Notes: generated from the letters alone by a model not told the origin. 52,370 bases of DNA from CAZYIW01 sp964647705 (GCA_964647705.1 CAZYIW010000005.1:1-52370), one strand, 5' to 3'. Counted from the first letter of the stretch, positions 25,363 to 33,901 are shown. Numbers and translations: made by a program.

Positions 25363-25748
25363 TGTCTAGCTCCTTCGCCTGGTGTTGTGCGATGACAGGC
25401 AAAACAGTCCATACTCACACTCACTTTTTTATGACATGATGAACAAAACTCTCCATCCTTGTTAATTGGATGATAGCTATTCTTGTCCTTAGTTTTGCTT
25501 GCGTGGCAATGAACACAAGCTTTAAGTGAATGCTCTTCACTACGCACGCCCTGTCTTAAAGTTTCATCCCTTTTGTGGTCCATCCATTCAGGGTGCATTT
25601 TTCTAATTGCAGAAACACCTTGTTGGTGATAGACATCACCCGCTGCTTTCATTGCATCCGCTTCTGTACCCAAACTGTGCTTGCCTTGATCGTGTGCTAT
25701 AGCCGCACTAAAAAAGACACTTAAAACAACAACAAATACCTTATACAC
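25359..25748 (-). CDS. dsrJ: DsrJ, periplasmic triheme cytochrome c
   Basis: DsrJ is the triheme c-type cytochrome of the DsrMKJOP complex. The 129-residue protein has an N-terminal signal (hydrophobic residues 4-17) and exactly three heme-binding motifs: CVHCH at 78-82, CSSCH at 102-106 and CFACH at 115-119. These account for all six cysteines. The extra cysteine used as a heme axial ligand in Allochromatium vinosum DsrJ is therefore missing; Gly44 occupies the likely position. The surrounding block (MHPEWMDHKRDE, LRQGVRS) is conserved. It is part of the dsrLJOP run. Confidence 0.93.
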   Translation of the reverse strand: MYKVFVVVLSVFFSAAIAHDQGKHSLGTEADAMKAAGDVYHQQGVSAIRKMHPEWMDHKRDETLRQGVRSEEHSLKACVHCHASKTKDKNSYHPINKDGEFCSSCHKKVSVSMDCFACHRTTPGEGARQ

Positions 25749-25777
25749 CGCTTTCTCTCTTCTATTTAAGCAACCAA

Positions 25778-27466
25778 TTATTCACCCAGTCCCATTTGAA
25801 TGTAGCCTGTTGGGCAAACATCGGCACAAATGTGACAACCAATACACTTTTGGTAATCGGTATCTACATAACGGCCTAGAGTTGATTGGTCTTTTTTCAC
25901 TTTGAATACAGCATCTTGTGGACAATACATAACACAGTTATCACACTCGAAGCAAAGGCCACATGACATGCATCGACCAGCCTCTTTTTGTGCTTCTTCT
26001 TCACTATAGCCAATTAAACGTTCTTCGAAATTTCCAAGAACATTGTCTACATTTACCAACTTATGGTTTCTTTTGTGGCGGTCTTCGTGATCGAAGTGAC
26101 CTAAAAACAATTCCGTATGTGGAATGATAGAAGCGAATGAACGGTCTTCGTAGTTATGCACTGCGAAATCAGCATCATTAGTTGCCTCAGCTGGTGTACC
26201 ACCGGCTTCATAGTCACTCGGTGATAAATCCCATTCTGATAATTTATCCAAAAGATTAAAGTGATGCACATCAACTTTTGGACGCGCATGCTGTTCCTTA
26301 CCCGCAAGATAATCACCAATACTTTCAGCAGCAATTGATGCTTGACCAATCGCTGTGGTTAGTAGGTGTGGACGGACCACATCACCACAAACAAAGAAAC
26401 CTGGCTTGTTCGGGATTTGATAGTTTTTATCGGCATCGATAAAGCCTCTTTCATTGAAGAAAGAGCCATCGATACCATCGGCATCAACAGATTGGCCAAT
26501 TGCGGCAACAATCAATTCACACTCAATATCAAACTCAGAGCCTTCGATCGGAGTTGAGCCATCTTCTTCTAATTTCTGTACGCGAAGTGCAGTGGCACGA
26601 CCATTTTCATCAGTCACAACAGCAACTGGGTTTAATTGGCCAATAATTTCAACACCTTCACGGGTTGCATCATCAATCTCTTCTTGGGCTGCTGCCATAT
26701 TCTCAATAGTAGAGCGTGTAATCAAAGTAACATCTGCACCCAATCTCTTAGAGGTATCTACCACATCATGNNNNNNNNNNNNNNNNNNNNNNNNNNNNNN
26801 NNNNNNNNNNNNNNNNNNNNNNNNNNNNNNNNNNNNNNNNNNNNNNNNNNNNNNNNNNNNNNNNNNNNNNACACGATAGTCTGGAATACCATACATCATC
26901 ATGCCACCTAATTGATCATACTTTTCAAATACAGTAACCGCGTGTCCTTGTTTTCTAAGTTGAAGTGCAGCTGATAAACCACCACAACCGCCTCCGATTA
27001 CAGCGACCTTTTTGCCAGTATCAGCGGCATCAATTTCAAATTTATAACCTTCTTTTTGCGCATTATCACCAATGAACTGTTCAACTGCATTAATACCTAC
27101 AGTGTCTTCAACTTCATTACGATTACAACCATCTTCACAAGGGGCTGGACATACGCGACCCATAATTGACGGAAACGGGTTTGCTGCAGTTGAACGACGG
27201 AATGCGTATTCTTGCCATGTCATATCACCCGGTGGTGTTTCCATGCCACGAACAATATCCAACCAACCACGAATGTTATGGCCTGAGGGACATGAGCCTT
27301 GACACGGTGGTGTCTGCGCTACATATGTCGGGCATTTATGAGAAGTGTCATTTTGGAAAATCTTCTGATTCCAAGGTACACTTTTTTGATCATCACCGTC
27401 ATCGGTAAATAATCTAAAAGTATGATTTTCACCTTTGATTGGTTTTCCGTATGGATTGGATTGCAT
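25778..27466 (-). CDS. dsrL: DsrL, NAD(P)H oxidoreductase (interrupted by sequence gap)
   Basis: DsrL is an iron-sulfur flavoprotein related to the glutamate synthase small subunit and links DsrAB to NAD(P)H. The N-terminal cysteine domain (CPTYVAQTPPCQGSCPSGHN and CPAPCEDGCNRNEVED) is followed by a FAD-binding VAVIGGGCGGLSAALQL near residue 150. The gap of 100 N replaces part of the protein after GIPDYR, including the second, NAD(P)-binding glycine motif. A C-terminal pair of ferredoxin clusters follows (CMSCGLCFECDNCVMYCP and CIGCHICADVCP). The reading frame agrees on both sides of the gap. As written it spans 562 codons, shorter than the roughly 650 residues I recall for DsrL, so the true gap is probably longer than 100 bases. 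Confidence 0.93.
   Translation of the reverse strand: MQSNPYGKPIKGENHTFRLFTDDGDDQKSVPWNQKIFQNDTSHKCPTYVAQTPPCQGSCPSGHNIRGWLDIVRGMETPPGDMTWQEYAFRRSTAANPFPSIMGRVCPAPCEDGCNRNEVEDTVGINAVEQFIGDNAQKEGYKFEIDAADTGKKVAVIGGGCGGLSAALQLRKQGHAVTVFEKYDQLGGMMMYGIPDYRXXXXXXXXXXXXXXXXXXXXXXXXXXXXXXXXXXHDVVDTSKRLGADVTLITRSTIENMAAAQEEIDDATREGVEIIGQLNPVAVVTDENGRATALRVQKLEEDGSTPIEGSEFDIECELIVAAIGQSVDADGIDGSFFNERGFIDADKNYQIPNKPGFFVCGDVVRPHLLTTAIGQASIAAESIGDYLAGKEQHARPKVDVHHFNLLDKLSEWDLSPSDYEAGGTPAEATNDADFAVHNYEDRSFASIIPHTELFLGHFDHEDRHKRNHKLVNVDNVLGNFEERLIGYSEEEAQKEAGRCMSCGLCFECDNCVMYCPQDAVFKVKKDQSTLGRYVDTDYQKCIGCHICADVCPTGYIQMGLGE
26771..26870. other. Assembly gap (100 N) inside dsrL
   Basis: Exactly 100 undetermined bases, a standard scaffold placeholder. 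The protein on each side matches a GltD-type fold at positions normally separated by far more than 34 residues, so the length shown should not be trusted. Confidence 0.98.
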
Positions 27467-27484
27467 ATCAAATCTCCTTGTTAT

Positions 27485-29056
27485 TTATTCTTCTGTTTCT
27501 GCAGTCGCTTCTTCAGCTTCTGCTTCTGCCGTTTGTGGTTTATCCATCACAATTGCATCGCTCACCAACTGGTGCACACTGACAATCATGTATGGGTCAA
27601 AATCAAATTTAGGTAATACTTTGGTGAATTGCGACTTACAAATTGCACATATTGCAGCCAATGTATCAACCCCATCGGTTTTCTCAACTTCTTTGAGTGC
27701 TTGCATTCTTGGCATCGCACCTTTGACTCGAATCTCCATCAAGTCATCTGTTAATAGGCCACCGCCACCGCCACAACAAAATGTTGATTCTTTAATGGTT
27801 GAGCGTTGCATATCAACATAATTATTACAAACTGATTTTATGACCTCACGAGGTAATATAAACTGCCCGTTTGGAATACCGCCCATGTTGGTGGCACGAG
27901 CAACATTACAAGAATCGTGGAATGTGACAGTTCTGTGATCGTTCTCGCTCTTATCGAATTCTAATTTGCCTTGTTGGATTAAGTTGTAGGTATATTCAAT
28001 AATGTGTTGTGGTTGTGGGTATCTTGAATCAAGCTGATCTTGCAACTTCATACCAAATTCATCCGTAGCGCCTGCGCCCACACCTGATAGTGTGTTCCAG
28101 AAACTATATGCCACACGCCATGCATGGCCACATTCACCAACAACAATACGTGAAACCTCTAAATCTAGTGCTGCTTTTCGAATTCTTAAAGCGGCTTTGC
28201 GCATCACGTCGTACGAGCCAATAAACATACCAAAGTTTGCCGCTTCGGAGGCGTAAGAACTCATTGTCCAGCTAACGCCATCTTGATGAAAAACTTTACC
28301 ATAACCAATTAAACCATCTATATGTGGCTCTGCAAAGAAATCAGCCGATGGAGTTACCAAAAGTATCTCAGCACCTTTTTGGTCGAGCGGATACTTAACC
28401 GGCACGCCTGAGTCTTCTTCCACCTCTTCTTCTAAATCCAGTAATGTGTCTCTTAATGCTGGCTCTGGCAATCCAAGATTGTTACCAATGGATACCGCCT
28501 TTCCTAAAATTTGGTTGCAGTATTTTTGACCCACACCAACCACATCAAGTACTTCACGCGCAGCCATTGAAATCTCTGCTGTATCAATACCGTAAGGACA
28601 AAAAACAGAGCAACGACGACATTGTGAACACTGATGATAGTAGTTGTACCAATCATCTAGCATTTCATCGTCTAAGTCTTTAGCGCCCACCAATTTAGGA
28701 AAGTATTTACCCGCAAATGTAAAATGGCGTCGATAAACACTTCTAAATAAATCTTGTCGTGCCACGGGCATATTTTTAGGATCTGATGTACCTAAGAAAT
28801 AATGGCATTTATCCGTACATGCGCCACATTTCACACAAGCATCTAAAAAGACTTGCACTGAGCGGTATTTGGACTTAAGATCAGCCATCTTATTGATAGC
28901 CACCTCTTGCCAGTTGTCAACTTTTTCGCCGGGAAAACCTAAAGGCGCTTGAAATTCGTCGGATGATTTAAATGGACCATCTCCTTCCATAATCCCTTCA
29001 TTGATGCCAGGAATCTCAATATAAGTTGGTAATTTTGGTGTTTCAAAATCTGCCAT
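27485..29056 (-). CDS. dsrK: DsrK, HdrD-like iron-sulfur subunit
   Basis: DsrK is the cytoplasmic catalytic subunit of DsrMKJOP and is thought to oxidise or reduce DsrC thiols. The 523-residue protein has two N-terminal [4Fe-4S] clusters, with Cys74/77/80/84 in CVKCGACTDKC and CSQCRRCSVFCP near residue 142. It has two CCG-type half-domains: CGECGHAWR with the earlier DSC, and FCCGGGGGLL with CAICKSQ. These hold the special cluster of heterodisulfide-reductase-like proteins. It follows dsrM by four bases, and dsrL follows it. Confidence 0.95.
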   Translation of the reverse strand: MADFETPKLPTYIEIPGINEGIMEGDGPFKSSDEFQAPLGFPGEKVDNWQEVAINKMADLKSKYRSVQVFLDACVKCGACTDKCHYFLGTSDPKNMPVARQDLFRSVYRRHFTFAGKYFPKLVGAKDLDDEMLDDWYNYYHQCSQCRRCSVFCPYGIDTAEISMAAREVLDVVGVGQKYCNQILGKAVSIGNNLGLPEPALRDTLLDLEEEVEEDSGVPVKYPLDQKGAEILLVTPSADFFAEPHIDGLIGYGKVFHQDGVSWTMSSYASEAANFGMFIGSYDVMRKAALRIRKAALDLEVSRIVVGECGHAWRVAYSFWNTLSGVGAGATDEFGMKLQDQLDSRYPQPQHIIEYTYNLIQQGKLEFDKSENDHRTVTFHDSCNVARATNMGGIPNGQFILPREVIKSVCNNYVDMQRSTIKESTFCCGGGGGLLTDDLMEIRVKGAMPRMQALKEVEKTDGVDTLAAICAICKSQFTKVLPKFDFDPYMIVSVHQLVSDAIVMDKPQTAEAEAEEATAETEE

Positions 29057-29060
29057 TTTT

Positions 29061-29831
29061 TTAATCCTTACCTAAAGTCTGTTCAAGCTTAACTTCATTG
29101 TCGCTTTCTTGCTGTAATGCCCAATCGGAAATATGGCGCTTTTTACGTGCATCGTCTACCTGATTTCTTGTAGGGCTAAAAAAAACGCCGGGCACATGTA
29201 ACAATTTCGAAATTGGGAAGATTACCAAAAGCACCAATACCATGAATAAGTGCATTACAAAATTAAGATCAGTAGGCATATCTGCCCAACTAAAGGTCAA
29301 TAGTCCTGATGCAAATTCTTTAACCATAATGACATCAGTGTGGTTGGTTGTGAATGTCATCACCACACCACTGACACCAATAATAAGTAATAAGATTAAT
29401 AATAAATAGTCACTGGGTGCTGAAATATAACGCACTCGCTGAACAAAAATACGTCGTGCCATGAGGCCAGCTAAGCCAATGACCATGGCAAAAGCAGCAT
29501 ACTTAAAAGGCTGCATTAGTAAAAAAATCTCAGGCAGGTCTCCCGGCCAAAAATAACGAACATGGCGAATTAAAACCAATAATAAACCAACATGGAAAAG
29601 CCAGCCGAATAGCCAGGTCCATTTATTCGATTTAAATAAGCTTTCAAATAAGACAACTTCACGTGCCATACGCATCACCACACCCGATTGTGTAAGCGGT
29701 GTTGGTGCTGTTGGAATCTTAAGTGGCGCTGGAGTTACCCAATATTGGTAAATCTTTCTAGCCATTCCAACCAAAAATACGATTAGTGAGATATAAAATA
29801 AAGCAATAAATAAGGTGCTTATTCCTGACAT
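29061..29831 (-). CDS. dsrM: DsrM, membrane cytochrome b subunit
   Basis: DsrM is the NarI-like diheme cytochrome b that partners DsrK and reacts with quinones. The 256-residue protein has about six membrane helices (near residues 5-25, 65-85, 105-125, 140-160, 172-190 and 200-222) with the histidines WLFHVGLLLVLIRHVRYF and FVMHLFMVLVLLVIFPISKLLH placed to bind hemes. It lies behind a terminator-like hairpin that separates it from dsrC. Confidence 0.94.
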   Translation of the reverse strand: MSGISTLFIALFYISLIVFLVGMARKIYQYWVTPAPLKIPTAPTPLTQSGVVMRMAREVVLFESLFKSNKWTWLFGWLFHVGLLLVLIRHVRYFWPGDLPEIFLLMQPFKYAAFAMVIGLAGLMARRIFVQRVRYISAPSDYLLLILLLIIGVSGVVMTFTTNHTDVIMVKEFASGLLTFSWADMPTDLNFVMHLFMVLVLLVIFPISKLLHVPGVFFSPTRNQVDDARKKRHISDWALQQESDNEVKLEQTLGKD

Positions 29832-29862
29832 AGGTTTTTCAAACTCAATTTTTTGTTGATTT

Positions 29863-29888
29863 AAAAAGCGCCCACAATAATGGGCGCT
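29863..29888 (-). terminator. Terminator-like hairpin between dsrC and dsrM
   Basis: On the minus strand AGCGCCCA and TGGGCGCT form a perfect 8-bp GC-rich stem with a 6-base loop, followed directly by five T. It begins 16 bases after the dsrC stop and ends 31 bases before the dsrM start. It has the form of an intrinsic terminator inside the operon and could reduce readthrough from dsrABEFHC to dsrMKLJOPNR. Confidence 0.75.
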
Positions 29889-29904
29889 CTTTTACTTTGT
29901 ATTA

Positions 29905-30228
29905 TTAGATACAACCTGTTGGCTTAGGTAGACCAGCAAAACGACAGCCTTGCTTACCTGGACCATAAGGGAATAAAGTATATAGGTACTTAGAATTGCC
30001 TTTATCTTTACCCATTTTTTTAGCAATTGCTTTAGTCAGTACACGAACCGCAGGTGCGATTTGGTATTCCTCGTAGTATTCACGCAAAAAGTTGATAACG
30101 TCCCAGTGCTCATCTGACAACTCAATGTCATCGTCATTTGCCATTTTCTCAGCTATTTCTTTTGTCCAATCACTTAGATTGACCAAAAAGCCTTCTTCAT
30201 CTACTTCTGCGCCTAAAATATCAGCCAT
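29905..30228 (-). CDS. dsrC: DsrC, sulfur-carrier protein
   Basis: DsrC carries persulfide/trisulfide sulfur between DsrEFH, DsrAB and DsrMK. The 107-residue protein has the family end GCRFAGLPKPTGCI with both functional cysteines, Cys95 and the penultimate Cys106, eleven residues apart. The conserved KDKGNSKYLYTLFPYGP block precedes it, marking a true DsrC rather than TusE. The ribosome-binding site AGGAG is eight bases from the ATG. It is the last gene before the internal hairpin. Confidence 0.97.
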   Translation of the reverse strand: MADILGAEVDEEGFLVNLSDWTKEIAEKMANDDDIELSDEHWDVINFLREYYEEYQIAPAVRVLTKAIAKKMGKDKGNSKYLYTLFPYGPGKQGCRFAGLPKPTGCI

Positions 30229-30253
30229 TTTTTTACTCCTATATTAAATTACG

Positions 30254-30550
30254 TTAAACCCAAGAAACTGGTGTTCCGTGTTCAACAACTAAATCAACAA
30301 AACCTGAATAATCCACTAATTGGATATTGTCGGCAACTTTTGTTGAAATTCCTCTTGCTTCAAGATCGCCTTGAAGTGCATAAACTCGCCCTTGTTGTGC
30401 TAAATCAGCCAACATTGATTCGTGAGTGCTCTTTGTTGCAGAGATCACGCCGTCTTCAATTAAAAGCACAACGCTTGTCTCGTCAATTGTGTTTAAGCAA
30501 GACTGTAAAGAATTTCTTTCAAAAGAAGATTTATTCACTGTGTGTAACAT
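30254..30550 (-). CDS. dsrH: DsrH, subunit of sulfurtransferase DsrEFH
   Basis: DsrH (TusB-like) is part of the DsrE2F2H2 complex that passes sulfur to DsrC. The 98-residue protein begins MLHTVNKSSFERNSLQSC, close to known DsrH, and has VLLIEDGVIS near residue 28. I chose the ATG at 30550 over one at 30577, because AAAGGAG lies seven bases in front and homologues start here. Cys18 is the only cysteine. Confidence 0.93.
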   Translation of the reverse strand: MLHTVNKSSFERNSLQSCLNTIDETSVVLLIEDGVISATKSTHESMLADLAQQGRVYALQGDLEARGISTKVADNIQLVDYSGFVDLVVEHGTPVSWV

Positions 30551-30561
30551 TTTAAACTCCT

Positions 30562-30966
30562 TTAAAAACTTAGACAAACGTCTTGTTCAGACATGATTGA
30601 TGAAAGCTCAGCATTAGTGACAATCTTCACTGAAGGTTTTTCAGCCCAGTCATCGTCTTCATCTTCATACATAAGAGGCATTAAATCCTCTTCTGTCAAG
30701 CCTCTTTCATCCAGTGATTCTTTAGATACGTAAAGCTTGTTAATTTCGTAATCACCTAAAGCATGATAAGTGTTTGAGAAGTTTTTCATGCCAATACCTT
30801 CGGTACCTTGACCTTCGGCAATCTGATAAACACCGTCATCGATAAATGCTAAAGACACATCTTGCTCAAATGCTGCAGCAATCAATACCACTTCTAAAGA
30901 CTCCAATGCATAGACAGTACCATAAGGAGCTTTACGATTTAAATACATAAATTTTTTCGTACTCAT
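30562..30966 (-). CDS. dsrF: DsrF, subunit of sulfurtransferase DsrEFH
   Basis: DsrF (TusC-like) is the second subunit of DsrEFH. The 134-residue protein opens with MSTKKFMYLNRKAPYGTVYA and has a Rossmann-like DsrE fold with VSLAFIDDGVYQI near residue 37. The start at 30966 (GGAG seven bases before the ATG) is preferred to the upstream TTG. It gives no overlap with dsrE, whose stop is one base away. Confidence 0.94.
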   Translation of the reverse strand: MSTKKFMYLNRKAPYGTVYALESLEVVLIAAAFEQDVSLAFIDDGVYQIAEGQGTEGIGMKNFSNTYHALGDYEINKLYVSKESLDERGLTEEDLMPLMYEDEDDDWAEKPSVKIVTNAELSSIMSEQDVCLSF

Positions 30967-30967
30967 G

Positions 30968-31366
30968 TTAGTCTCCAAATACCACTAAACGATCCGATTG
31001 GATACCTGCTTCAATCAACTGGCCCAAACCAGAGATACGAAATGCTGGGTGAATGTTATTACCTTCAACACCGTTTTTTCCAGCCTCAGATTCATCTAGC
31101 ATGCCGCGACGAAGTGCCGCTGCCACACAAACCACACGATCAATATCACTGCCATCTGGGTTTTTAAGTTCTGCCCAGTTGTTGACCACATTACGATCGT
31201 CTTGTGGTGGCAAGGTAAAGCGCGAAGCATTATTCACGCCATCGTGATAGAAAAATATACGAAAAATTTCATGACCTTTTTCAACTGCCGCTTTGGCAAA
31301 TTGATAAGCCGTATCAGACGCTTGATGTTGATACGGCCCTTCATTTACTTGAATAGAAATCTTCAT
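30968..31366 (-). CDS. dsrE: DsrE, sulfur-binding subunit of DsrEFH
   Basis: DsrE (TusD-like) holds the active cysteine that carries persulfide. The 132-residue protein begins KISIQVNEGPYQHQASDTAY. The only cysteine is in VVCVAAALRRGM near residue 79, matching the active Cys of the family. The loop IFFYHDGVNNASRF near 37 is also conserved. It is eight bases from dsrB. Confidence 0.95.
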   Translation of the reverse strand: MKISIQVNEGPYQHQASDTAYQFAKAAVEKGHEIFRIFFYHDGVNNASRFTLPPQDDRNVVNNWAELKNPDGSDIDRVVCVAAALRRGMLDESEAGKNGVEGNNIHPAFRISGLGQLIEAGIQSDRLVVFGD

Positions 31367-31374
31367 ACTAAATC

Positions 31375-32448
31375 TTAGAAGCGAATATAGGCTGAAGAAT
31401 TCAACTGGTGGCGTGTGCCCTTCCAGTCAGATACGTGAAATTTTGTGAAAGGAAGTCCAGTCTTTTCAAAAAATGCTGGCCAACCGATACGATCAACCCA
31501 CTCACCGACTCTTTCCCAATCGCGTGCGTCTTTTTTATAAACAGCAAGAATTTTTTTCACTACAGCGCCCACTTCAGGCCATCTTGGTGGATTGTTAGGA
31601 AGCCCTGCAGCAACTAGCTTCTGGAACGAAGGCTTAGAACGTGCATTAGAGTGTTTACCACCAATCCAAACAGCAAGTTTAGAGTGTTCAGGGTCGTTAA
31701 TTTGCATTGGAGGACATGGAGGGAAGCACGCACCACAACAGATACATTTCTTCTCATCAACTTCCAATGTTGGCTTTCCATTTACCATCGCAGGACGAAT
31801 CGCTGCCACTGGGCAACGTGCCACTACCGATGGACGCTCACAAACGTTTGCCACTAAATCGTGATTAATCTTAGGTGGTTTAGTGTGTTGAATATTAATC
31901 GCAATATCGCCGTGACCACCACAGTTAATTTGACAACATGACGTGGTCATGTGAACACGGTTAGGCATTTCTTCTTTTTGAAATTCCTCATGCATTTCAT
32001 CCATCAGTGCTTTTACAACACCGGATGCATCAGTACCTGGAATATCGCAATGCAACCAACCTTGTGTATGCGAAATCATTGAAACGGTAGGACCAGTACC
32101 ACCAACAGGGAAGCCATTGTCTTGCAACGCCTTAATGAGTGGTTCAACCTTATCCTCAGAATCTACCATAAACTCAACATTTGAACGAATGGTAAAACGA
32201 ATATAGCCATCGCCGAAATCATCAGCAATATCCGCTAGTTTTTTAATCGTATAGACATCCATTTGTCTTTGAGTACCACAACGCACAGTCCAAATTTCTT
32301 CACCGTGCTTAGAAGTGTGATGTAAAACGCCTGGACGAGGGCGATCATGATAAGCCCACGCGCCATAGTTTCGACGCATTGTTGGATGCATATATTGAAA
32401 TGGATCTGGACAACCAGATTCAATTGGCATTCTTGGTGCTTCAGCCAT
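31375..32448 (-). CDS. dsrB: Sulfite reductase (reverse type) beta subunit DsrB
   Basis: DsrB is the catalytic beta subunit of siroheme sulfite reductase, here working in the oxidative direction with DsrEFH and DsrL. The 357-residue protein has the siroheme/[4Fe-4S] cysteines in the HCD (134) and TTSCCQINCGG (171-176) region, and a ferredoxin domain with KKCICCGACFPPCPP (235-245). It is separated from dsrA by 81 bases that hold a hairpin. Confidence 0.97.
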   Translation of the reverse strand: MAEAPRMPIESGCPDPFQYMHPTMRRNYGAWAYHDRPRPGVLHHTSKHGEEIWTVRCGTQRQMDVYTIKKLADIADDFGDGYIRFTIRSNVEFMVDSEDKVEPLIKALQDNGFPVGGTGPTVSMISHTQGWLHCDIPGTDASGVVKALMDEMHEEFQKEEMPNRVHMTTSCCQINCGGHGDIAINIQHTKPPKINHDLVANVCERPSVVARCPVAAIRPAMVNGKPTLEVDEKKCICCGACFPPCPPMQINDPEHSKLAVWIGGKHSNARSKPSFQKLVAAGLPNNPPRWPEVGAVVKKILAVYKKDARDWERVGEWVDRIGWPAFFEKTGLPFTKFHVSDWKGTRHQLNSSAYIRF

Positions 32449-32471
32449 ATTTTTCTCCTAAATGTTTATTA

Positions 32472-32494
32472 CCTGGGCAAGAAAACTGCCCAGG
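32472..32494 (-). other. Stem-loop between dsrA and dsrB
   Basis: CCTGGGCA and TGCCCAGG form a perfect 8-bp stem with a 7-base loop, without a following U-tract on the minus strand. It is more likely an mRNA-processing or stability element than a terminator, since dsrB must be read through. Confidence 0.6.
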
Positions 32495-32529
32495 AAATAT
32501 TTACTACTAATTAAATTAAACCTATGAAG

Positions 32530-33831
32530 TTATGCGTTTGCTTCGGCTTTTCTGTCAAACCATTTAGTCGCTTCTTCATCCCATTGGTCCATACGAACAT
32601 AAGACATATAACGTGGTGAATCAACCATATTAGGATCAACATCTAAGCCGATGCCTTCCATAAAGTTAACGATACCAATACGCTCAATCATTTCACCAGT
32701 ACGCTCGTGCTCTAGTGCATTTTCAGCAAAGAAGTCAATCATCTCACCAGCAAGTTCTTCTACTGCTTCGTAATCGTCTTCAGTTTCTAGTTTTATGAAT
32801 GGAACAACCACAGTACCAAACAGGTCGCCAATCTTTAGTGTTCTCTTACCACCAACACAGATTGTTACACCTTTGTCGTCACCAGTTGCAAGGATTGCTT
32901 CTGGTTTGCCATCGTTGTATTTAGATGACAGTGGAGAAGTCGCATTTAAACAATGCATACACTTAACACAGTTTTTATTATCAATTGTTAGTGAAGTATC
33001 TGCTTCAACTTTCATACATTGAGTTGGACAACGAGATGTGATGTTATCAACCACATAATCCATACCCTTATCTGCAACCATTTTCTTCCAAGCGTCTTGG
33101 TTGATCTTAATATCATCTCTCCAAGTACCGATGGTTGACATATCAGAACGCTCAATTGAATTCATACAGTCGTTTGCACAACCTGAAACTTTGAATTTGA
33201 ATTTATAAGGCAATGCTGGACGATGCATATCATCTAGAAATGCATTAACCAATGTACGCAGTGCCGCTTGTTCGTTTGTATTAGACATCTCACAACGTGC
33301 TGCACCAACACAAGACATACCTGTTCTAACAGCAGGGCCTGCACCACCTAAGTCAAAACCATAATCGTTTAATGCATTAAAAATGGTTTGTGTGGTTTGT
33401 TCATTTGCGCCTTGCATCATGATGTCACCTGACTGACCGTGGAATGCAATCAAACCTGAACCGCCATTATCAACAAACATATCAGACAAATCTCTAAGTA
33501 ACTGAGATGAATAGTGCATGCCTGCTGGTGGCTGGATACGCAAAGTATGGAACTCACCTGCGTCTTTAAATTTATAATCGCCTTTGTCGTCTTTAAGCTC
33601 GTTAAAGCGTGGAATAATGCCACCGCCGTAACCAATTACGCCAACCGTACCACCTTTCCAATAACCTTTTTTGGTTACATAAGAAGTCTCTAGGGTTGCC
33701 ATAACATCACGAACCATTGCAGCGCCTTCGTGATCATCGTTTGCCAATCTCTTAAGACCAGTTACAAACGAAGGCCATGGGCCGTTTTCCAACTCATCAA
33801 GGTTGGGTGTGTTGTATAACTCTTTTGCCAT
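32530..33831 (-). CDS. dsrA: Sulfite reductase (reverse type) alpha subunit DsrA
   Basis: DsrA pairs with DsrB in the alpha2-beta2 siroheme enzyme that oxidises DsrC-bound sulfur to sulfite. The 433-residue protein carries the siroheme-cluster cysteines Cys174/Cys180 (SCVGAARC) and Cys218/Cys222 (GCANDC). A ferredoxin domain follows with Cys268/272 and NCVKCMHC at 288-294. The start has GGAGAG upstream. It is the first gene of dsrABEFHC-MKLJOPNR. Confidence 0.97.
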   Translation of the reverse strand: MAKELYNTPNLDELENGPWPSFVTGLKRLANDDHEGAAMVRDVMATLETSYVTKKGYWKGGTVGVIGYGGGIIPRFNELKDDKGDYKFKDAGEFHTLRIQPPAGMHYSSQLLRDLSDMFVDNGGSGLIAFHGQSGDIMMQGANEQTTQTIFNALNDYGFDLGGAGPAVRTGMSCVGAARCEMSNTNEQAALRTLVNAFLDDMHRPALPYKFKFKVSGCANDCMNSIERSDMSTIGTWRDDIKINQDAWKKMVADKGMDYVVDNITSRCPTQCMKVEADTSLTIDNKNCVKCMHCLNATSPLSSKYNDGKPEAILATGDDKGVTICVGGKRTLKIGDLFGTVVVPFIKLETEDDYEAVEELAGEMIDFFAENALEHERTGEMIERIGIVNFMEGIGLDVDPNMVDSPRYMSYVRMDQWDEEATKWFDRKAEANA

Positions 33832-33895
33832 TTTATCTCTCCAATAAATGAAATAAATCTTCTGTTTCTCAAAAAAGAAGATGTGAACGGGTCAA

Positions 33896-33901
33896 ATTAT
33901 A
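33896..33901 (-). promoter_or_regulatory. -10 element upstream of dsrA
   Basis: TATAAT on the minus strand, 64 bases before the dsrA ATG. The hexamer 17 bases further up (TTAAGG) is a poor -35, so an activator may be needed. Confidence 0.45.

Noticed and set aside
26454..26911. Plus-strand open frames running through the N gap
   Set aside because: They are antisense to dsrL and owe part of their length to undetermined bases; no protein family is recognisable.
25778..27466. dsrL as a pseudogene
   Set aside because: The break is undetermined sequence, not a stop or frameshift; both sides are in the same frame and well conserved.
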